From positions 434,001 through 498,000 of the forward strand of contig JACGCM010002752.1 in assembly GCA_014058105.1 (NCBI GenBank): a stretch of 64,000 nt of DNA. The letters are read 5' to 3'. The first letter of the stretch is position 1, and the number at the start of each line of letters is the position of its first letter. This stretch comes from Kingdonia uniflora (Eukaryota > Streptophyta > Magnoliopsida > Ranunculales > Circaeasteraceae). Below the pieces are notes generated by a model, which had not been told where the DNA came from, did not search any database, and saw only the letters and a program-made list of their open reading frames with translations. The position numbers and the translations under genes were made by a program. Shown here piece by piece: positions 1 through 11,259 of this stretch.

Positions 1-924
1 AATCCAAATCAATCCCAAATCAATGGCACGCCAGATTCCTCTGCAATCTCAAAAACCATTAACAACTGCCCCAAATCATAACTGCAACACAAATCAAACC
101 CAACAGCAACAGCAATAGATCATTGACCTTTAATCACCAATAACAAAACCCTTTCAATATTGAATCACAGAATTGAATCATAGAACTTCAATCAGAAACC
201 CTAGTTTGAAACCAACAATTAATTGGAGAACTTCAATTGATCAGGGAAACTGTAAATCGAAACCCTATATGAAATTGAAACCCCAAACGATTAAACAACT
301 GTAAATTGAAGCCCAATTTCAAAGGGAAACCCAAACAAACCATCAATTAGAGAGACCAGATCAGGGGTTGGAAAAGCTATGAGTCAGTGTTAGAGAGACT
401 AAATTAGAAGAAATCGATCACAAATCAAGAGAGCAGAACTTAGGGCACCCATTTGAGGGAAAGTTTTGTTCGTGAAGAGAGCAGATTCGATGTTTTGAGA
501 GAGATGGGAGTCGGTGTTTTGAAGAGAGAGGGATGAGGGTGCTGTGACGGTGTTTTGTTGCGATTTGAGAGAGAAGATGCGAGAATTTTATGGGATATTT
601 TGTGGAGAGAGAGGTGAGAGTTGGAGTCTGATTTTGAGAGATAGAAGTTTTAGAGAAAGATGGGAGTGTTGTTGTTTAGAGAGAGAGTCGGTGTTTGAGG
701 GTGAGAGAGAGATAGAGTTTTGAGAACTTGCAACAACTTTAACGCCAGTTGCCTTTTGACTATTACTCGCCTGACATTAACCTGCAAACACCACATAAAA
801 CAAATTCCTTTACCGAAACAAAACAAACGAAATATCACTAATAAAAAATAACGAAAACGGAACAATAATTTAATAATAGAAATACGATTTTAAAATCGAT
901 TGCATCCCCGGCAACGGCGCCATT
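1..924 (-). mobile_element. 5' leader of a minus-strand LTR retrotransposon, body off-window
   Basis: This is the untranslated leader lying just inside the 5' LTR at 925-1611. It is rich in GAGAGA stretches when read on the plus strand and has no long ORF. The primer-binding site sits next to the LTR, so the element reads leftwards and its gag-pol would lie left of position 1. The long non-coding leader would suit an Athila/Tat-type gypsy element or a non-autonomous derivative; the class is inference. Confidence 0.6.
905..922 (-). promoter_or_regulatory. Primer-binding site, tRNA-Asp type
   Basis: The minus strand reads TGGCGCCGTTGCCGGGGA, the complement of the 3' end of plant tRNA-Asp including CCA. 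This is a standard primer site for minus-strand DNA synthesis in many plant gypsy elements. It lies two bases inside the LTR end, the usual spacing. Confidence 0.85.
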
Positions 925-1611
925 TGATAAATCGTATCAAATCGGATGTTGTAATATAGGTTAGGGTTGTCGTTCTTCAGAGATGCAAAGATCAAATCAT
1001 AATTTTATTATCAAATTAAGTAAAAATAAATTGTAAAAAGAATTTATAATTGATAATTGAGAACTTACATTGATTTATTCAAATAAAGATTTCCCAAGAT
1101 TCTCCAAACATCATACAAATATCTCTGGAAGAATACAAAATAGCTACGGTGATTTCCAGAGATAAAAGATGACTCTCTGTTCTTTACAACTCTATCTCTC
1201 TCTCTCTTTAACCTAACAAAAGTCCTCATTTCCCTCGACCACTCCTGATTTTGTAGAGATCTTTGAGATAAAAGATGACTTTATGTTCTTTACAACTCTC
1301 TCTCTCTTTAACCTAACTAAAGTCCTCATCTCCCTCAACCACTCTTGATTTTGTGGAGATCTTTTAGTACATCTTGACTACTAAGTCTTTCAACAACTCT
1401 TGACAACTAGTCATCTCCAGCAGTTCTTGATAACTGGTCATCTCCAACAGCTCTTTAGCTTGTAAAAGTTAGGCTTTAAAAAGGGCTTGGTCACAAATGT
1501 CTTATTACCTGCAATAGTCAAACATATTTCAATTAGGCCCAATAAAACAATAAATAAGGTTCTAGATTATGTAATTGTAAGGACAAAAATAGGCATTTTT
1601 CATGCCTATCA
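925..1611 (-). repeat. 5' LTR of the leftmost retrotransposon
   Basis: The LTR is 687 bp. On the plus strand it opens TGATAAATCG and closes GCCTATCA, so it has TG...CA ends in both readings, and the tRNA-Asp primer site abuts its inner end. The outer flank is TATAA (1612-1616), a possible 5-bp target duplication whose partner would be off-window. The element appears to have inserted into the Tat remnant E1. Confidence 0.75.
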
Positions 1612-1710
1612 TATAACAAATACAGGTGATTCTAATTTTTAAAACTTTGATTTACAACAAGTAGTTGGGTGTACCAGTGATGTTTCCATTAGAGGCATAG
1701 GAGAAGAGAC

Positions 1711-1941
1711 TTGTTTAAATTAAAAAATGAGAACAAATGTGTATACGAGGGTCTATATCAGCTTGATTTGAGTATCTCAAAGAGAAAATTGAGGTGCGAA
1801 GTGAGGAGGGCTAGGTGGTTAAAACCTTTAGAGAGGTGGGAAAATTTTGTTAAGGACAGTTTGTTAGCATTATTGAGGGATGGTAGTGAGGTGAAAGAGA
1901 GTGGGGTTAGTGGAGGTAATGATGGCGGTTTAGAAAACTGA
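1711..1941 (+). CDS. Short hypothetical ORF upstream of the E1 antisense ORF
   Basis: A 76-residue ORF rich in Arg, Lys and Leu; I recognise no domain. It lies upstream of the E1 antisense ORF, and a TATA-like stretch (TTTATTTAAGAGG, near 1959) follows it. It may be a decayed exon of the antisense transcript or a chance ORF. The function is unknown. Confidence 0.2.
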   Translation: MFKLKNENKCVYEGLYQLDLSISKRKLRCEVRRARWLKPLERWENFVKDSLLALLRDGSEVKESGVSGGNDGGLEN

Positions 1942-2210
1942 TATGGTGTGTAAATAGTTTATTTAAGAGGAAAAAGAGAAGGAGGTAGTCATTTGCTTGA
2001 AAGGGAGAAGATAAACTTTGTTACTGCTGAAGGAGATCATCTGAGAACGTCCATGTTGATCATTGTTATTAAAGGAGACCATCCAAAAACACCAGTATCA
2101 GGTATGTCCTCCTTGCCCTTATCATTAAATTGTAATGTACTTGTATTTTATTTTGTTTTTGTTTTTTATTTAATCTAGTAATTTAGATTAGGAAAGGCTC
2201 AGTATCTGCC

Positions 2211-2978
2211 TGTAGTAGCCTACTCGCAGCTTTCTAGCTCCAATCGAATACTCGAAGGCTACATCGAAGCCTACCTAGAGACTCGAATCCGTAAGGCCTT
2301 CCGAGACTAATCGAACACTCGAAGGAGTCATCGAAGCTAACTGACATAATCGAAGATAGATGGTCAGCGCCAGAACTCAGTTCTAGTACCAGAGACGCTT
2401 TGACCACAGACATGGTTGACGTTAGACACGTCAGACAGCAAGATCACTAGACAAAATGGAGAAACAAGCCGTCCGACAACTATAGTGCCAGGTCCAACAG
2501 CTACAGTACCAGGTCCAACAACCATAGTGCCAGGTCCAACAACCACAGTATTAGAACCAACAGCTACAGTGTCATAGCCGACTTCAGGTACAAATTAGTT
2601 GCCCCCGAAGGATATGCATATAACTTGCCCCCCCATGGTGACTCAACCCTTTCTATATCCTATAAATAGGAGAAAATAGGCACTATGAAGGGGTTAGAAA
2701 ATCTCTCCCAACAGACCTTACAAGTTTACCTTCAAATACCCTGTAACAACTCAATTCTTGATATTTTGACTACTCTACATATATAACATTACTCTTAAAA
2801 ATCCTCACCAGAGGCCGTGGAGCAACCCATTCTAGGCCTCCACACAAGTGTATAATCTCTATAGTAAGTCTCGCTATTACTGATTATATGCTTGAAGCCC
2901 CCTGGTCGAAGATAAAACCCATAGTGTAAGAGTCAGCTTCCCCTCTTCCGAAGCTAGCCCCTACATTTGGCCCCTACA
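2211..2978 (+). repeat. Solo LTR (TGTAGTAG family), copy 1
   Basis: This 768-bp LTR opens TGTAGTAGCCTACTCGC and closes GGCCCCTACA. It is flanked by CTGCC (2206-2210) and CCGCC (2979-2983), a 5-bp target duplication with one C/T transition. No primer site or coding region is attached, as expected after LTR-LTR recombination. A second solo copy lies at 33945-34667 in the opposite orientation. The 3' end was set at the second CCCCTACA because only that choice gives matching flanks. Confidence 0.75.
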
Positions 2979-3289
2979 CCGCCATTAATGGTGGATGTTG
3001 TGGTTTCGGGGAAGACGCTGGGTTTTTGGGTGGATCTTGGCAGAGGTGGTTTTGACTAAGCTATTCAATTTTTGTTTTCGCTTTTGAGCATTATCTTCAA
3101 GTTGATTTGCTGGTAAGTGTTGTAGCTGGTTGGGGGTTCGACCAGGTGGGATCCCTTCGAGGCTAGTTTGGAGTATATTTGATAAGTAACATTTAGTACA
3201 TCACCAAGGGTTAGTGCATCCCAAGGGCTGGTAATTAATGAGGGGTTCTTAACTCGAACATATTAAGCTAAATGGTTCCTTCATCTTCT

Positions 3290-3690
3290 ATAGGGTATTG
3301 AATGCGTACCCTAGAGTCTTCAATGATGAGGCTAATTGATAAAGTCGAGGACGAAATTAATGGACCCAGTATTTCTGGTCGAGATGAAGAGAGAAGTAGT
3401 GATCTAGAGAAATAATAGATAGTGGATACTACTTCTCTTACGATTGTTGAGCCTGATGTCGAATCTATGAGACGAGGGCAGAGAAGGGCGTGGTTAGTTG
3501 GGGATAGTGACAAGGATGATGATGATGATGAAGTAGTTGGGAATAACTTTGTAGGGGATGAAGGAGAAGGTGAAGAGAAAAATGATGAGGGGGATGAGAA
3601 AAACAATGTGAGTGGGCATGAGGATGGTGATGAAGATATTAAGGACGATGTTATTAGTTTTGCAGACGTTACTCCTCGGGAGTGAAATAG
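3290..3690 (+). pseudogene. E1 antisense ORF, N-terminal part, decayed
   Basis: Reading from the ATG near 3303 gives a start close to that of the E2 antisense ORF at 12502 (MRT..., then MRLID). After two stop codons the shared block VEPDVESMRRGQRRA follows (about 3445-3490; VEPDVFSVRRSQRRA in E2), then an acidic Asp/Glu/Gly-rich stretch to 3685. Codons and order are conserved between E1 and E2, so this strand was once coding. It lies opposite to gag, as in other Tat elements with an antisense ORF downstream of pol. The putative-gypsy-type domain seen in E2 is missing here. Confidence 0.5.
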
Positions 3691-4089
3691 AGTTGGCCGG
3701 TTTCTAAAAAAAGACAACCTAGTTGGTAAGGGTTCTTCTTGATTCCCTGTGCCCTGAGGTTGACTTTTGAGCCAAATTACAATATCGTCGAGACCAATGA
3801 GGTGGATCGAACAAATCCTAACTTTTAAGCCAAATTACCAATGTCGTCGAGACCAATGAGGTGGATCGAACCAATCCCCTCGTGTAATAAGTTGAAGTTT
3901 TTGTATCTTTAAGGGATGGTACCCTCTTGTTTCTACTTCGAGTTTGTAAAATGAATTTTCATTATATACTAGATATGTTTTTGAGTTTTCTATATCCGAA
4001 TATGTATATGCTTGAAAAATGTTGTTGCGATCATAATCTTTTGATTATTCATGTCACTTATGTTTTCCTAAATCAGGAAACTTGAAAAA

Positions 4090-4395
4090 CTTTGAGGTTA
4101 ACCCCAAGTATCAGTTGGGTCGAAGGGTTGATCCGATACTTAGGTTTAACGTACCAACTCAAGAAGTTCATGAGGCACTTTAAGGTCACCCCTGGGTATT
4201 TATATCCACGGGTTTGAACCTAGACAAAACTAAATGTGGCCAGCTCTGAGGTCGCCCCCAAGTGTTTAATCTTTTGATTGCTAATACTACTTGGGTTTCC
4301 CCAAATTAGGAACATTACAAAACTTCAAGGTCATTCCCAAGTATAAATCGGGTCAAAGGTTTGACATATATACTTAGATTTAACCAACTCAAGAA
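4090..4395 (+). repeat. Direct repeats of about 230 bp between antisense ORF and gag
   Basis: Phrases like CCCCAAGTATCAGTTGGGTCGAAGGG recur in diverged form near 4100 and 4333, with half-related versions near 4190 and 4252. The same repeat family lies at 14875-15395 in E2, also next to the antisense ORF. It is therefore a structural part of this element family. No coding potential is evident. Confidence 0.6.
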
Positions 4396-4439
4396 GTTCA
4401 TGAGGATGGACTATTATAGATGAAGCAAGCATAATGAAA

Positions 4440-4690
4440 ATGGCTCAAAAATCTACATTTATTGATGCATCGACTCTGACCTCTCGATCCTTATTGAATA
4501 TGAAGTAAGAGATGAACAAACTAGAGAAGCCTTTAAAACTTTGAATAGAACCATTTGGTAGGCTATGATACCACTTGAGTGGGCTATTTACGAAGCTGGT
4601 GGGGAACATTCCTCAAAGGATATGATCTGCCGACGAGTGGAGGCTTAACGAATTCTGGAATTCGAGAACGTGGGACTAGGGATCTGTAAT
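4440..4690 (-). pseudogene. E1 gag fragment
   Basis: This segment matches the minus-strand gag of E2 at 32560-32780 nearly base for base over long runs: a hydrophobic TACCACTTGAG stretch, then the region for the buried Leu/Phe motif of Tat gag. It contains stops and starts directly after the repeat block, so the whole pol gene is missing. It cannot encode a working capsid. Confidence 0.5.
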
Positions 4691-5900
4691 TTGGTATTTA
4701 CGGATTTTTGGGAAATGAAAATTTAAAGAGACCTCGATGGCTAAAAGCTCCGTGCAGAGTGGGTTGTTACCTATGCTCTAAGAGTTTGGGGTTGGACTCG
4801 AACTGATTTTGATGACAACTTTAATTTGCTGGCCGAGTTCCTACACTAAAATAAATAAGGGCTACGACGTCATCTAATCAACATCATTTTTTTGAATAAT
4901 GACTTTGATACTTATATTTTCAACTTTTACCCGTAACTTAACAAGTTCATTAATGCATTTAAGTTATTTTATTACAAATTAACGTTACTGCTTATTTTTC
5001 TTTGAAAGTTACGTTATTTTTGCAAATGACGTAAAAGATAAGTGTTTATTCACCACTACATTAACGTCATTATTTGATAAAATGGCATTGTTTCTATTTA
5101 TAAAATTTGAGAGAAATACAAGAGAGGTCGCGGGAAAAACTTTGGGTACGATTGAAAGTGAGAAGTTTATGGGGTCACGATGAGAATCATCCCAGTGTAA
5201 GAGAGGAGATTTAGGAGGTGCAAAACTAGAAATTATGAGGAAGATTACAATGATGAATCTCTAGTCGAAGAAAATCTTTGTGGCCGAAGTATAAACTTTT
5301 GTGAGGCAAAATCTAACCCTAACGTACGATGAAATCCTTCTTCAAAGCCACACAACTACTCCACCAAGGTTTTTATTAAGGAATATACAACCCTAATTTG
5401 TAAAGGATTAACTATTGAAGCTGGTAAGAAATTCTCCAAATTTGATTTTGCTAATCAAAGAGTTTGCTTAATTCTTTTGTTGAATTAGTAGTTATACTTC
5501 TGTAGATTAACAAGGATGAAAGGGGCATGATTTGGTTTAGATTAGTCCACTTTTGGTAGATTTATTGTCTTCCATATATCGATGTGAACCATAATTCCCC
5601 ACTATTCTTAGTGCTTATTATTTCTAGGATGTATTGGGATTGCCGAAATTAAGTAGTTGATTATGTTTGGAAGTATTGATTTTTATTTCATGGAACAATT
5701 TGTTATTTAAGAGTTTATGTGATTTTCAGTTTATGCAATGTTGCTTAGGAGGAAAGAGCATTGATACAGTTTCATATTGAATAATCTCTTGCATTGTGAT
5801 TCTTAATTGTATATCTATTCGTAATTTGACTTTTTCTCAATGAGTTTCTTTGATTGGTGCCTTTTCTCAATGGGTTTCTTTGATTGGTGCCTTTTGGTTT
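4691..5900. other. Unassigned stretch
   Basis: No ORF or repeat that I can classify. The part around 4843-5110 is AT-rich with recurring GACGTCA/AACGTTAC motifs, and 5100-5480 looks like a leader sequence with short runs of coding-like bias. I see no reliable splice or domain signal. Confidence 0.3.
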
Positions 5901-5929
5901 TCTTAACATTGAGCAAAATGTTATTTTGC

Positions 5930-6165
5930 TTTGCTGGTTTAGTTGATAACGGGGTTAGGCAACCTTCTGCTTTAACTTGGTTTCATATGCTGCAGCTAGA
6001 GCAATCTCCTCTAGCTTTGTCGTTGTTTTAGAATCCGTACAAGAGCTACACATTTTCAAACAAAGGCATTTGAGATCAACCTTCAATGTAGCTCGAAGAT
6101 CTCTTTTGGATTTTAACTACTCTTATAGTCTTGAAACGTCTTGTTCAAGGGCCAAGTGGCATTAA
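5930..6165 (-). pseudogene. Fragment resembling the coiled-coil part of a REN1-like RhoGAP
   Basis: Read on the minus strand in shifting frames, the segment gives HLALEQDVSRL, then KSKRDLRATLKVDL, then SKTTTKLEEIALAAA and TKLKQKVA. This order recalls the C-terminal coiled coil of plant PH-domain Rho GTPase-activating proteins of the REN1 group, which is recognition from memory. Frameshifts and stops separate the pieces, and the PH and RhoGAP domains are not seen. It is best taken as a captured or retrocopied gene fragment. An Asn/Ser/Lys-rich stretch at 6330-6450 on the same strand may belong to it. Confidence 0.4.
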
Positions 6166-6473
6166 AGATTTTAGACCCCTTCTCCTAAGTAGTTCCAAAG
6201 CTGACATCAAAATAGATGATGTAGTAGGGTTATGGCTTTCATTGATGTGATTAGCAATAAATTCAGAAACGATGTTGCTTTGATGATCTATTAATGGGAA
6301 AACTAGGTTAGGGCATGGTCGATCTTAGGGGCTTGAGAGATGTAACTTTGTGTGATCATGACATGATTAGATCCCTTCTTTGATGTAGTAGTAGTATTAG
6401 CAGCATTAGTAGTTCTAGATCTCTTGTTCTTTCGTGAACCACCACCAACATGAATATTTTCATAGAGAGCCAC

Positions 6474-8140
6474 TTTTTTTTTCTTTCTTTTTTTTGCGAT
6501 AAAAATTAAGATTATATACTACCAAAGCTAGATATTGCATCAAGGAATAAAGTTAAGCTCTAAAACAAAAAATTGAAGCAAATACAATAGTGGGAACCAT
6601 AAAATACAAGGTTCAGCCATCTTGGTTTTTTAAATAGTCAATATTGGCTTCTTCAATCTTGTGGATGAAACTAGGTTTTTCTATTGTCCATTCTTTAAAA
6701 GGACGGAAGGCCCTTGAACCTTTTTTTAGTAATACCATCAGCTGAGAAATTTGATTCTTTCCATATTGAACCACCATTGTCCTTGTACATGGCACCAATA
6801 CCTGCCCTACCTGAATTTCCCATAGGAGCACCATTATAGTATACTTTGGTTTCATTTGGCTCTAGAAGAGCCCAAGTACAGCATTAAACTGTTCTTGCCT
6901 TTTTGAACTTGCACTAGACTTGAACTGCTTTAATAATCTGAAGATCCTGCACCGTATTGTGCATGGTATTTTAGACAGCTTAGTTTGTTTTTTTTGGAAC
7001 AGTAAGATAGATTTTATAATATTATAAGAAAGAATGGTATAATGGTTAAAAAGAAGTAAATAAACTTAAAAGCCAACTGCAATAGGAGAGTGGCACTGGA
7101 GAAAATATTATCTGGCAATACCCTCACACACATAGTCGAAGCGGAAATGTGCAACAACCCTTCCTGAACATAGTCGAATCACATATACTCAAGTTTATGT
7201 CGTTTAAACTACTTAGGCTGAAAAAGTCATGATTTGGGACCCCAAACTCTCAGCAGGAACAAAGTTTATGTAGGAGCACGCTCCCGCTGCCTATGAGACC
7301 ACGTCTTGCTCTTATGTGATCCCCATATTCTTGCATTTCATAAAACAATCATAACCCATTCTTTAAAAACCCAAGCCAAAAAACCCAACCTAACACCAAC
7401 TTTATAGACTTCCCCATGAGCCATGAAGGGTCTCCCCCAATTTGACGCTCAATAACGACGCAACCGATTTCAATACAAACAGGTACGTGAGACAACTGGG
7501 TTCGATACTAAACCATTTCAAAAACACAAAATGTAAAATTGCGGTCCTAACTGGGAGTGTATGAGATATTAATCTTCAAAGGGTATCTATCTATCTCAAG
7601 CTTTCATGGAGGGCTTTGACAGACTAACGATTAGCTGTATCACAAATATCTCTAAGAATGGTTGTTTTCATATTTTGGATAGTAGTATTTCTTCCTTTAA
7701 ACATGTACTTGCTTATGCATGTCCAAATGTTGTTACAGACATAGAAAGCTTTTGAGATCCACAAATCTTTTATATAATTAAGAATTGTTGTTCTTACCCT
7801 TTCATAGAATAATTTTAAGATTATCTTCAACTTTGATCCTAGAAAACTGAATCATGTCTGTAAACCAGTTCTATAGGTGAATATCAGTTGAGCACTGAAT
7901 GAAAATATGATTCTCATTTTTTTCATTATTATAACAGGAGCAAATCAAAGTAAGCTGGATACCTTTATTCTGCACTAAGGGTCAAGGGAAAGAATCTTAT
8001 TCATTAGCCTCCAAGCAAAACCACTCAGTCTTGGGTGAAGGACTTTGTTCCTGGTACTTCCACTGCCAAACAACTTGTTCCCTTTTCCTTATATATTTAT
8101 AAGTTGATTTAAAGAGAATTTTGATTGAAAATCTGCCTTC
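6474..8140 (-). mobile_element. 5'-truncated L1-type LINE
   Basis: Minus-strand translation gives two domains in LINE order. The zf-RVT zinc-binding region (about 8030-7870) includes FAWRLMNKIL and ICSCYNNEKNENHIFIQC with its Cys-His pattern. An RNase H start (about 6850-6740) includes GNSGRAGIGAMYKDNGGS. A T-rich run at 6474-6497 is the poly(A) tail seen from the plus strand. Endonuclease and reverse transcriptase core are absent, as in 5'-truncated copies. Stops and frameshifts are frequent, so it is inactive. I did not find a convincing target duplication. Confidence 0.6.
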
Positions 8141-8612
8141 CAAATAATAATGAATAAGATTCTTTATTATTCATGTCAGACGTCTTGCACCTTTTCGGCA
8201 AAAACGCCTTCCAATCATTGCCCTTTTCCTTATATTTTAATCTATTTTTATTTTTCTTTTCCAAATCTTCTTCTGACCCCACTACGCTCATTTTTGCTCA
8301 CTCATACACGTAATCGAGTTTTCACAATTTTTCCACAATAGACAAATTCAGAAACTCCCTGCTTTTTCTGTACGTACTTCTTCTTCTACTCTTATAATAA
8401 CACTGACGTCATTTTTAAAGCTCCCATAACAAAAATTCAAATATTTTTAAATTCATCTTTTACACAACACTCACAAAAAACATTTACCAAAATAGATCTA
8501 TATCAACAAGGATTTCTTTTAAAATTATTCAAACTCAAAATAGTTATACTCTGCTACACCTATTTTTGCATTCACTCCATTCACCTCACATATAATTACA
8601 TCTAAAGCAGCC

Positions 8613-8954
8613 TTAATGACCTAAAAAACTATAACCAACAGGTAATCCTATGGCGATCCTCGTATCCTCAAATTCGATCTCAACTTCAGCTATCAATCCC
8701 ACAACCTTCTCTTGATCTGCAAGATCCCTCACCAATTCGCAAAAAAATCCCCCAAAAAAATGGGCATACTCAAGTTCTCTACTCCTTGAATCTAGTTTTT
8801 CGAGCTGACACTCCCTTACTGGCAACTCAGCATCATAACCCAATGATCCAAAAATTCTCTCCCGCACTTCAGCGATATTAATTACCAATTGTCCTTCAGC
8901 GACATTACGGATTCTCGGTGAATGAGTGCGCACCATTCTTATCTCATCCCCCAT
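8613..8954 (-). CDS. Hypothetical ORF in a Tat-like region (E0), with TATA-like box upstream
   Basis: A 113-residue ORF, Glu/Arg-rich with alternating hydrophobic residues. The second methionine (near 8936) opens MVRTHSPRIR, which recalls the MRT or MVK starts of other antisense ORFs in this window. On the minus strand TGTATAAATAAGGG lies about 30 bp upstream (near 8975-8990), a good TATA-like element. I recognise no domain. It is likely a retrotransposon-associated ORF or the remains of its first exon. No function is assigned. Confidence 0.35.
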   Translation of the reverse strand: MGDEIRMVRTHSPRIRNVAEGQLVINIAEVRERIFGSLGYDAELPVRECQLEKLDSRSRELEYAHFFGGFFCELVRDLADQEKVVGLIAEVEIEFEDTRIAIGLPVGYSFLGH

Positions 8955-8959
8955 ATTCA

Positions 8960-10560
8960 GAGATCATTCTACCCTTATTTATACATTTTTTTACTACCGA
9001 TTCCCCTCAAAAAGTGCTAAAATTCTTTTATCTCGTAACACAAACCCCATAATCTTAAGAAAAATTATTTCACCTTATCTCTTCCCCTCGAGCTCAATCA
9101 TGCCACTTTTTTTTTTCAGATCGAACTTATTCTTTCAGGTCGATATTACTTTGTGACATCGAATCTTCATTCTAAAAATTCCTACAAATTTTTTCTCTCC
9201 CACATTTCCAACTCGCAAACATAATATTATTAACCTCTTGACACATATTTTCACAAATAAATTTAGCACAGTTTGAAAAATTCAAATGTTTGTACTTTCT
9301 GCACTCATACATTCTTCACATCATACAGCTCGATTTCTAGAGTTATTTTATATCAACACGAAATTTGTTAACAAATTTTATTCATCCCAAAACATATTAC
9401 AAGTCTTTTTATAGATAATAAGTCTTTCAAGTACTCAACCTCAGATACTTTACAGATACCAAGTCTGTCCAGTACTAAACATTTAGGTATTTTACAGATA
9501 ACAAGATTTTCAGTACTTTTACAACTAACTCTGATACATCAAATCCTTCAGTTCGTCCTGCTTCAGTGATTTTTTACCCTAATACAAAGCAGAAATTGGA
9601 AGAAACGAGTATGCTCACTCTCATGAGTTTGGTCGAAGTTTAGGCAAACTTTAAATAGAAGCTATGGAAGCAGAAAACTCAGTGCTTGAACCAACCCTTC
9701 AAACAGAAGGTCTTCTTAGCGCCAAAAAGTGATGAAAATGAAGAAGTAAACTTCTACTTTTTGTCTCCCTCCTCTACTACCATCACCTCCTCCTCTGAAA
9801 CTACTACCTCCACAGAGTTGGTAAAGATGAAGAGGACCCGACCTTAGAATCCATTACTATACATGAAATTAACATAACTGCAATGCAGTTACACCTATCC
9901 CTGCATCTGTAACCCCAACCTTGTCTTCCACAAAGATGCAGAGATAAACCAGACTTTGCTCATTTGTCAAGACAACGTGGTAAAACCTCTATCTACAATA
10001 AAACTCTTCTTCAGCTTCAGCCGCTTAATTTTCAGAAAAATCTCTGTACGTCGGAGGAACAAGAGATGGAGCAGGATCCTCCAAGGATTGATCCCCAAAA
10101 AACTTTAACTTCAACCTCTACATTTCCATAGAGATTTGCTCTTTAAGGACCATTCTACGAGTCTTCACCATCTTCCAAAATGACAGATATTTTTGTAACA
10201 AATCAAGCGTACTTTGTCATAATCCTTGGTACAGGTACTCTTTATATGACCCTACATTTATTGTGCATGAACGTTTCACCAAGCGCCATCATTTAATACC
10301 GACAAAATTCTTCAAACCCTAACCGCCACATACATCAATATTCCCATCAGTATTCAATGCACATCCATCCCCCTTTTACATGCGCAGTTCTCCATACAAT
10401 CAACAACATCATTACTTCTTTTAATATTCAAAACACGCATACCCATATATCCAAATCCTTTTCAACCAAAGCCACTCGCGACTTTGGTTGCGAGGGGGCG
10501 ATTGTAAAGACCTATCCCTTGATCTCACCTAAAATTGAGTTGTCGCTAGTTTGAATTACC
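8960..10560 (-). mobile_element. Tat-like antisense-ORF region (E0), decayed
   Basis: A minus-strand start near 10172 reads MVKTRRMVLKEQ and soon meets stops. It is preceded by CATATAAAGAG, and its position recalls MVKKRAQLRKDEF at 27664 in E3. Between 9380 and 9520 a short unit (CAAGTCTTTC...CAGTACT...TTTACAGATAA) is repeated about three times. No gag or pol is recognisable, so the region is only tentatively linked to the Tat family. Confidence 0.3.
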
Positions 10561-10984
10561 TCTATGTCAGACTCATACATTCTCCACACGACTTCTCCAG
10601 TCAACATCACCACGTACTTCATGAACTATTAAGAAATGTAAGTCGTGCTCAAACCGAAAAACCTAAACAAGTCAAAGCCATCTGTCTTTCACGAACTCAG
10701 CAGTTATTCAGTTAAACAACCACTAACCACATCATTCAGAGAATGTGCTTCAGCAGGAAGAAGAGTTGTGAAAGAGGCCTATACAAAGAAAGTGTTCCCG
10801 AAGAGACAAGGACCAGAAGATTACAAGAGAAATCCCTAAGAAAATTATATTTTCTAGAATTCTCAAAACTCTAAGATTCTTATTCACAAGGTCAATCATT
10901 TCTAAATCTAGAAATAACATACAATAAGATATCAACGGCCTCAAGCAATAAACGTCACCATTACAAAAACCCTCAACACAAGGT

Positions 10985-11130
10985 CATAGTTATTTACCTA
11001 TTCATAGGTTTTCCACGCTAAACACCTGTGTCATTTCTTGTGTGTTAGATTTTTGCCACAGGTACATTGGTGTAAGGACTAATTCCAAACCAATTCAAGC
11101 TCGTGGTATTAGGCCATTACACTTGGTATT
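10985..11130 (+). other. Possible copia LTR end and primer site
   Basis: The stretch GTTTTCCACGCTAAACACC (about 10998-11016) followed by TTACACTTGGTATTGGAAG (near 11114-11132) resembles the LTR end of copia elements with a decayed initiator-Met primer site. No second LTR or gag-pol was found, so this is weak. Confidence 0.25.
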
Positions 11131-11259
11131 GGAAGAATTGTTCCTTGTGCAAGTAGGGGGGTTTCTTCTGTAATTGTGGGTGGGGATGGTAGTGTTTTCT
11201 TTTTTTATTCTCTCCCATTTTGTTAAATGAAATGAAAACAAAATATTCCTTATCGATGT

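Larger units (their letters stand above)
1617..4690 (-). mobile_element. Tat-type gypsy remnant E1, internally deleted
   Basis: Three parts match the neighbouring element E2: an antisense ORF on the plus strand (3290-3685), direct repeats of about 230 bp (4090-4395), and a minus-strand gag piece (4440-4690) that lines up with E2 gag at 32560-32780. Protease, reverse transcriptase, RNase H and integrase are absent, so the copy has lost its pol. Its left end is cut by the retrotransposon ending at 1611, and a solo LTR splits it at 2211-2978. Confidence 0.6.

Noticed and set aside
3268..3717. Ser/Pro-rich minus-strand ORF of 149 codons
   Set aside because: It is the complement of the acidic, GAT/GAG-rich part of the E1 antisense ORF; the plus-strand reading aligns with E2, so this is a shadow.
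4843..5063. CACTA-like start (CACTAAAATAAATAAG) with GACGTCA motifs
   Set aside because: No matching inverted end or 3-bp duplication could be found and subterminal repeats are weak.
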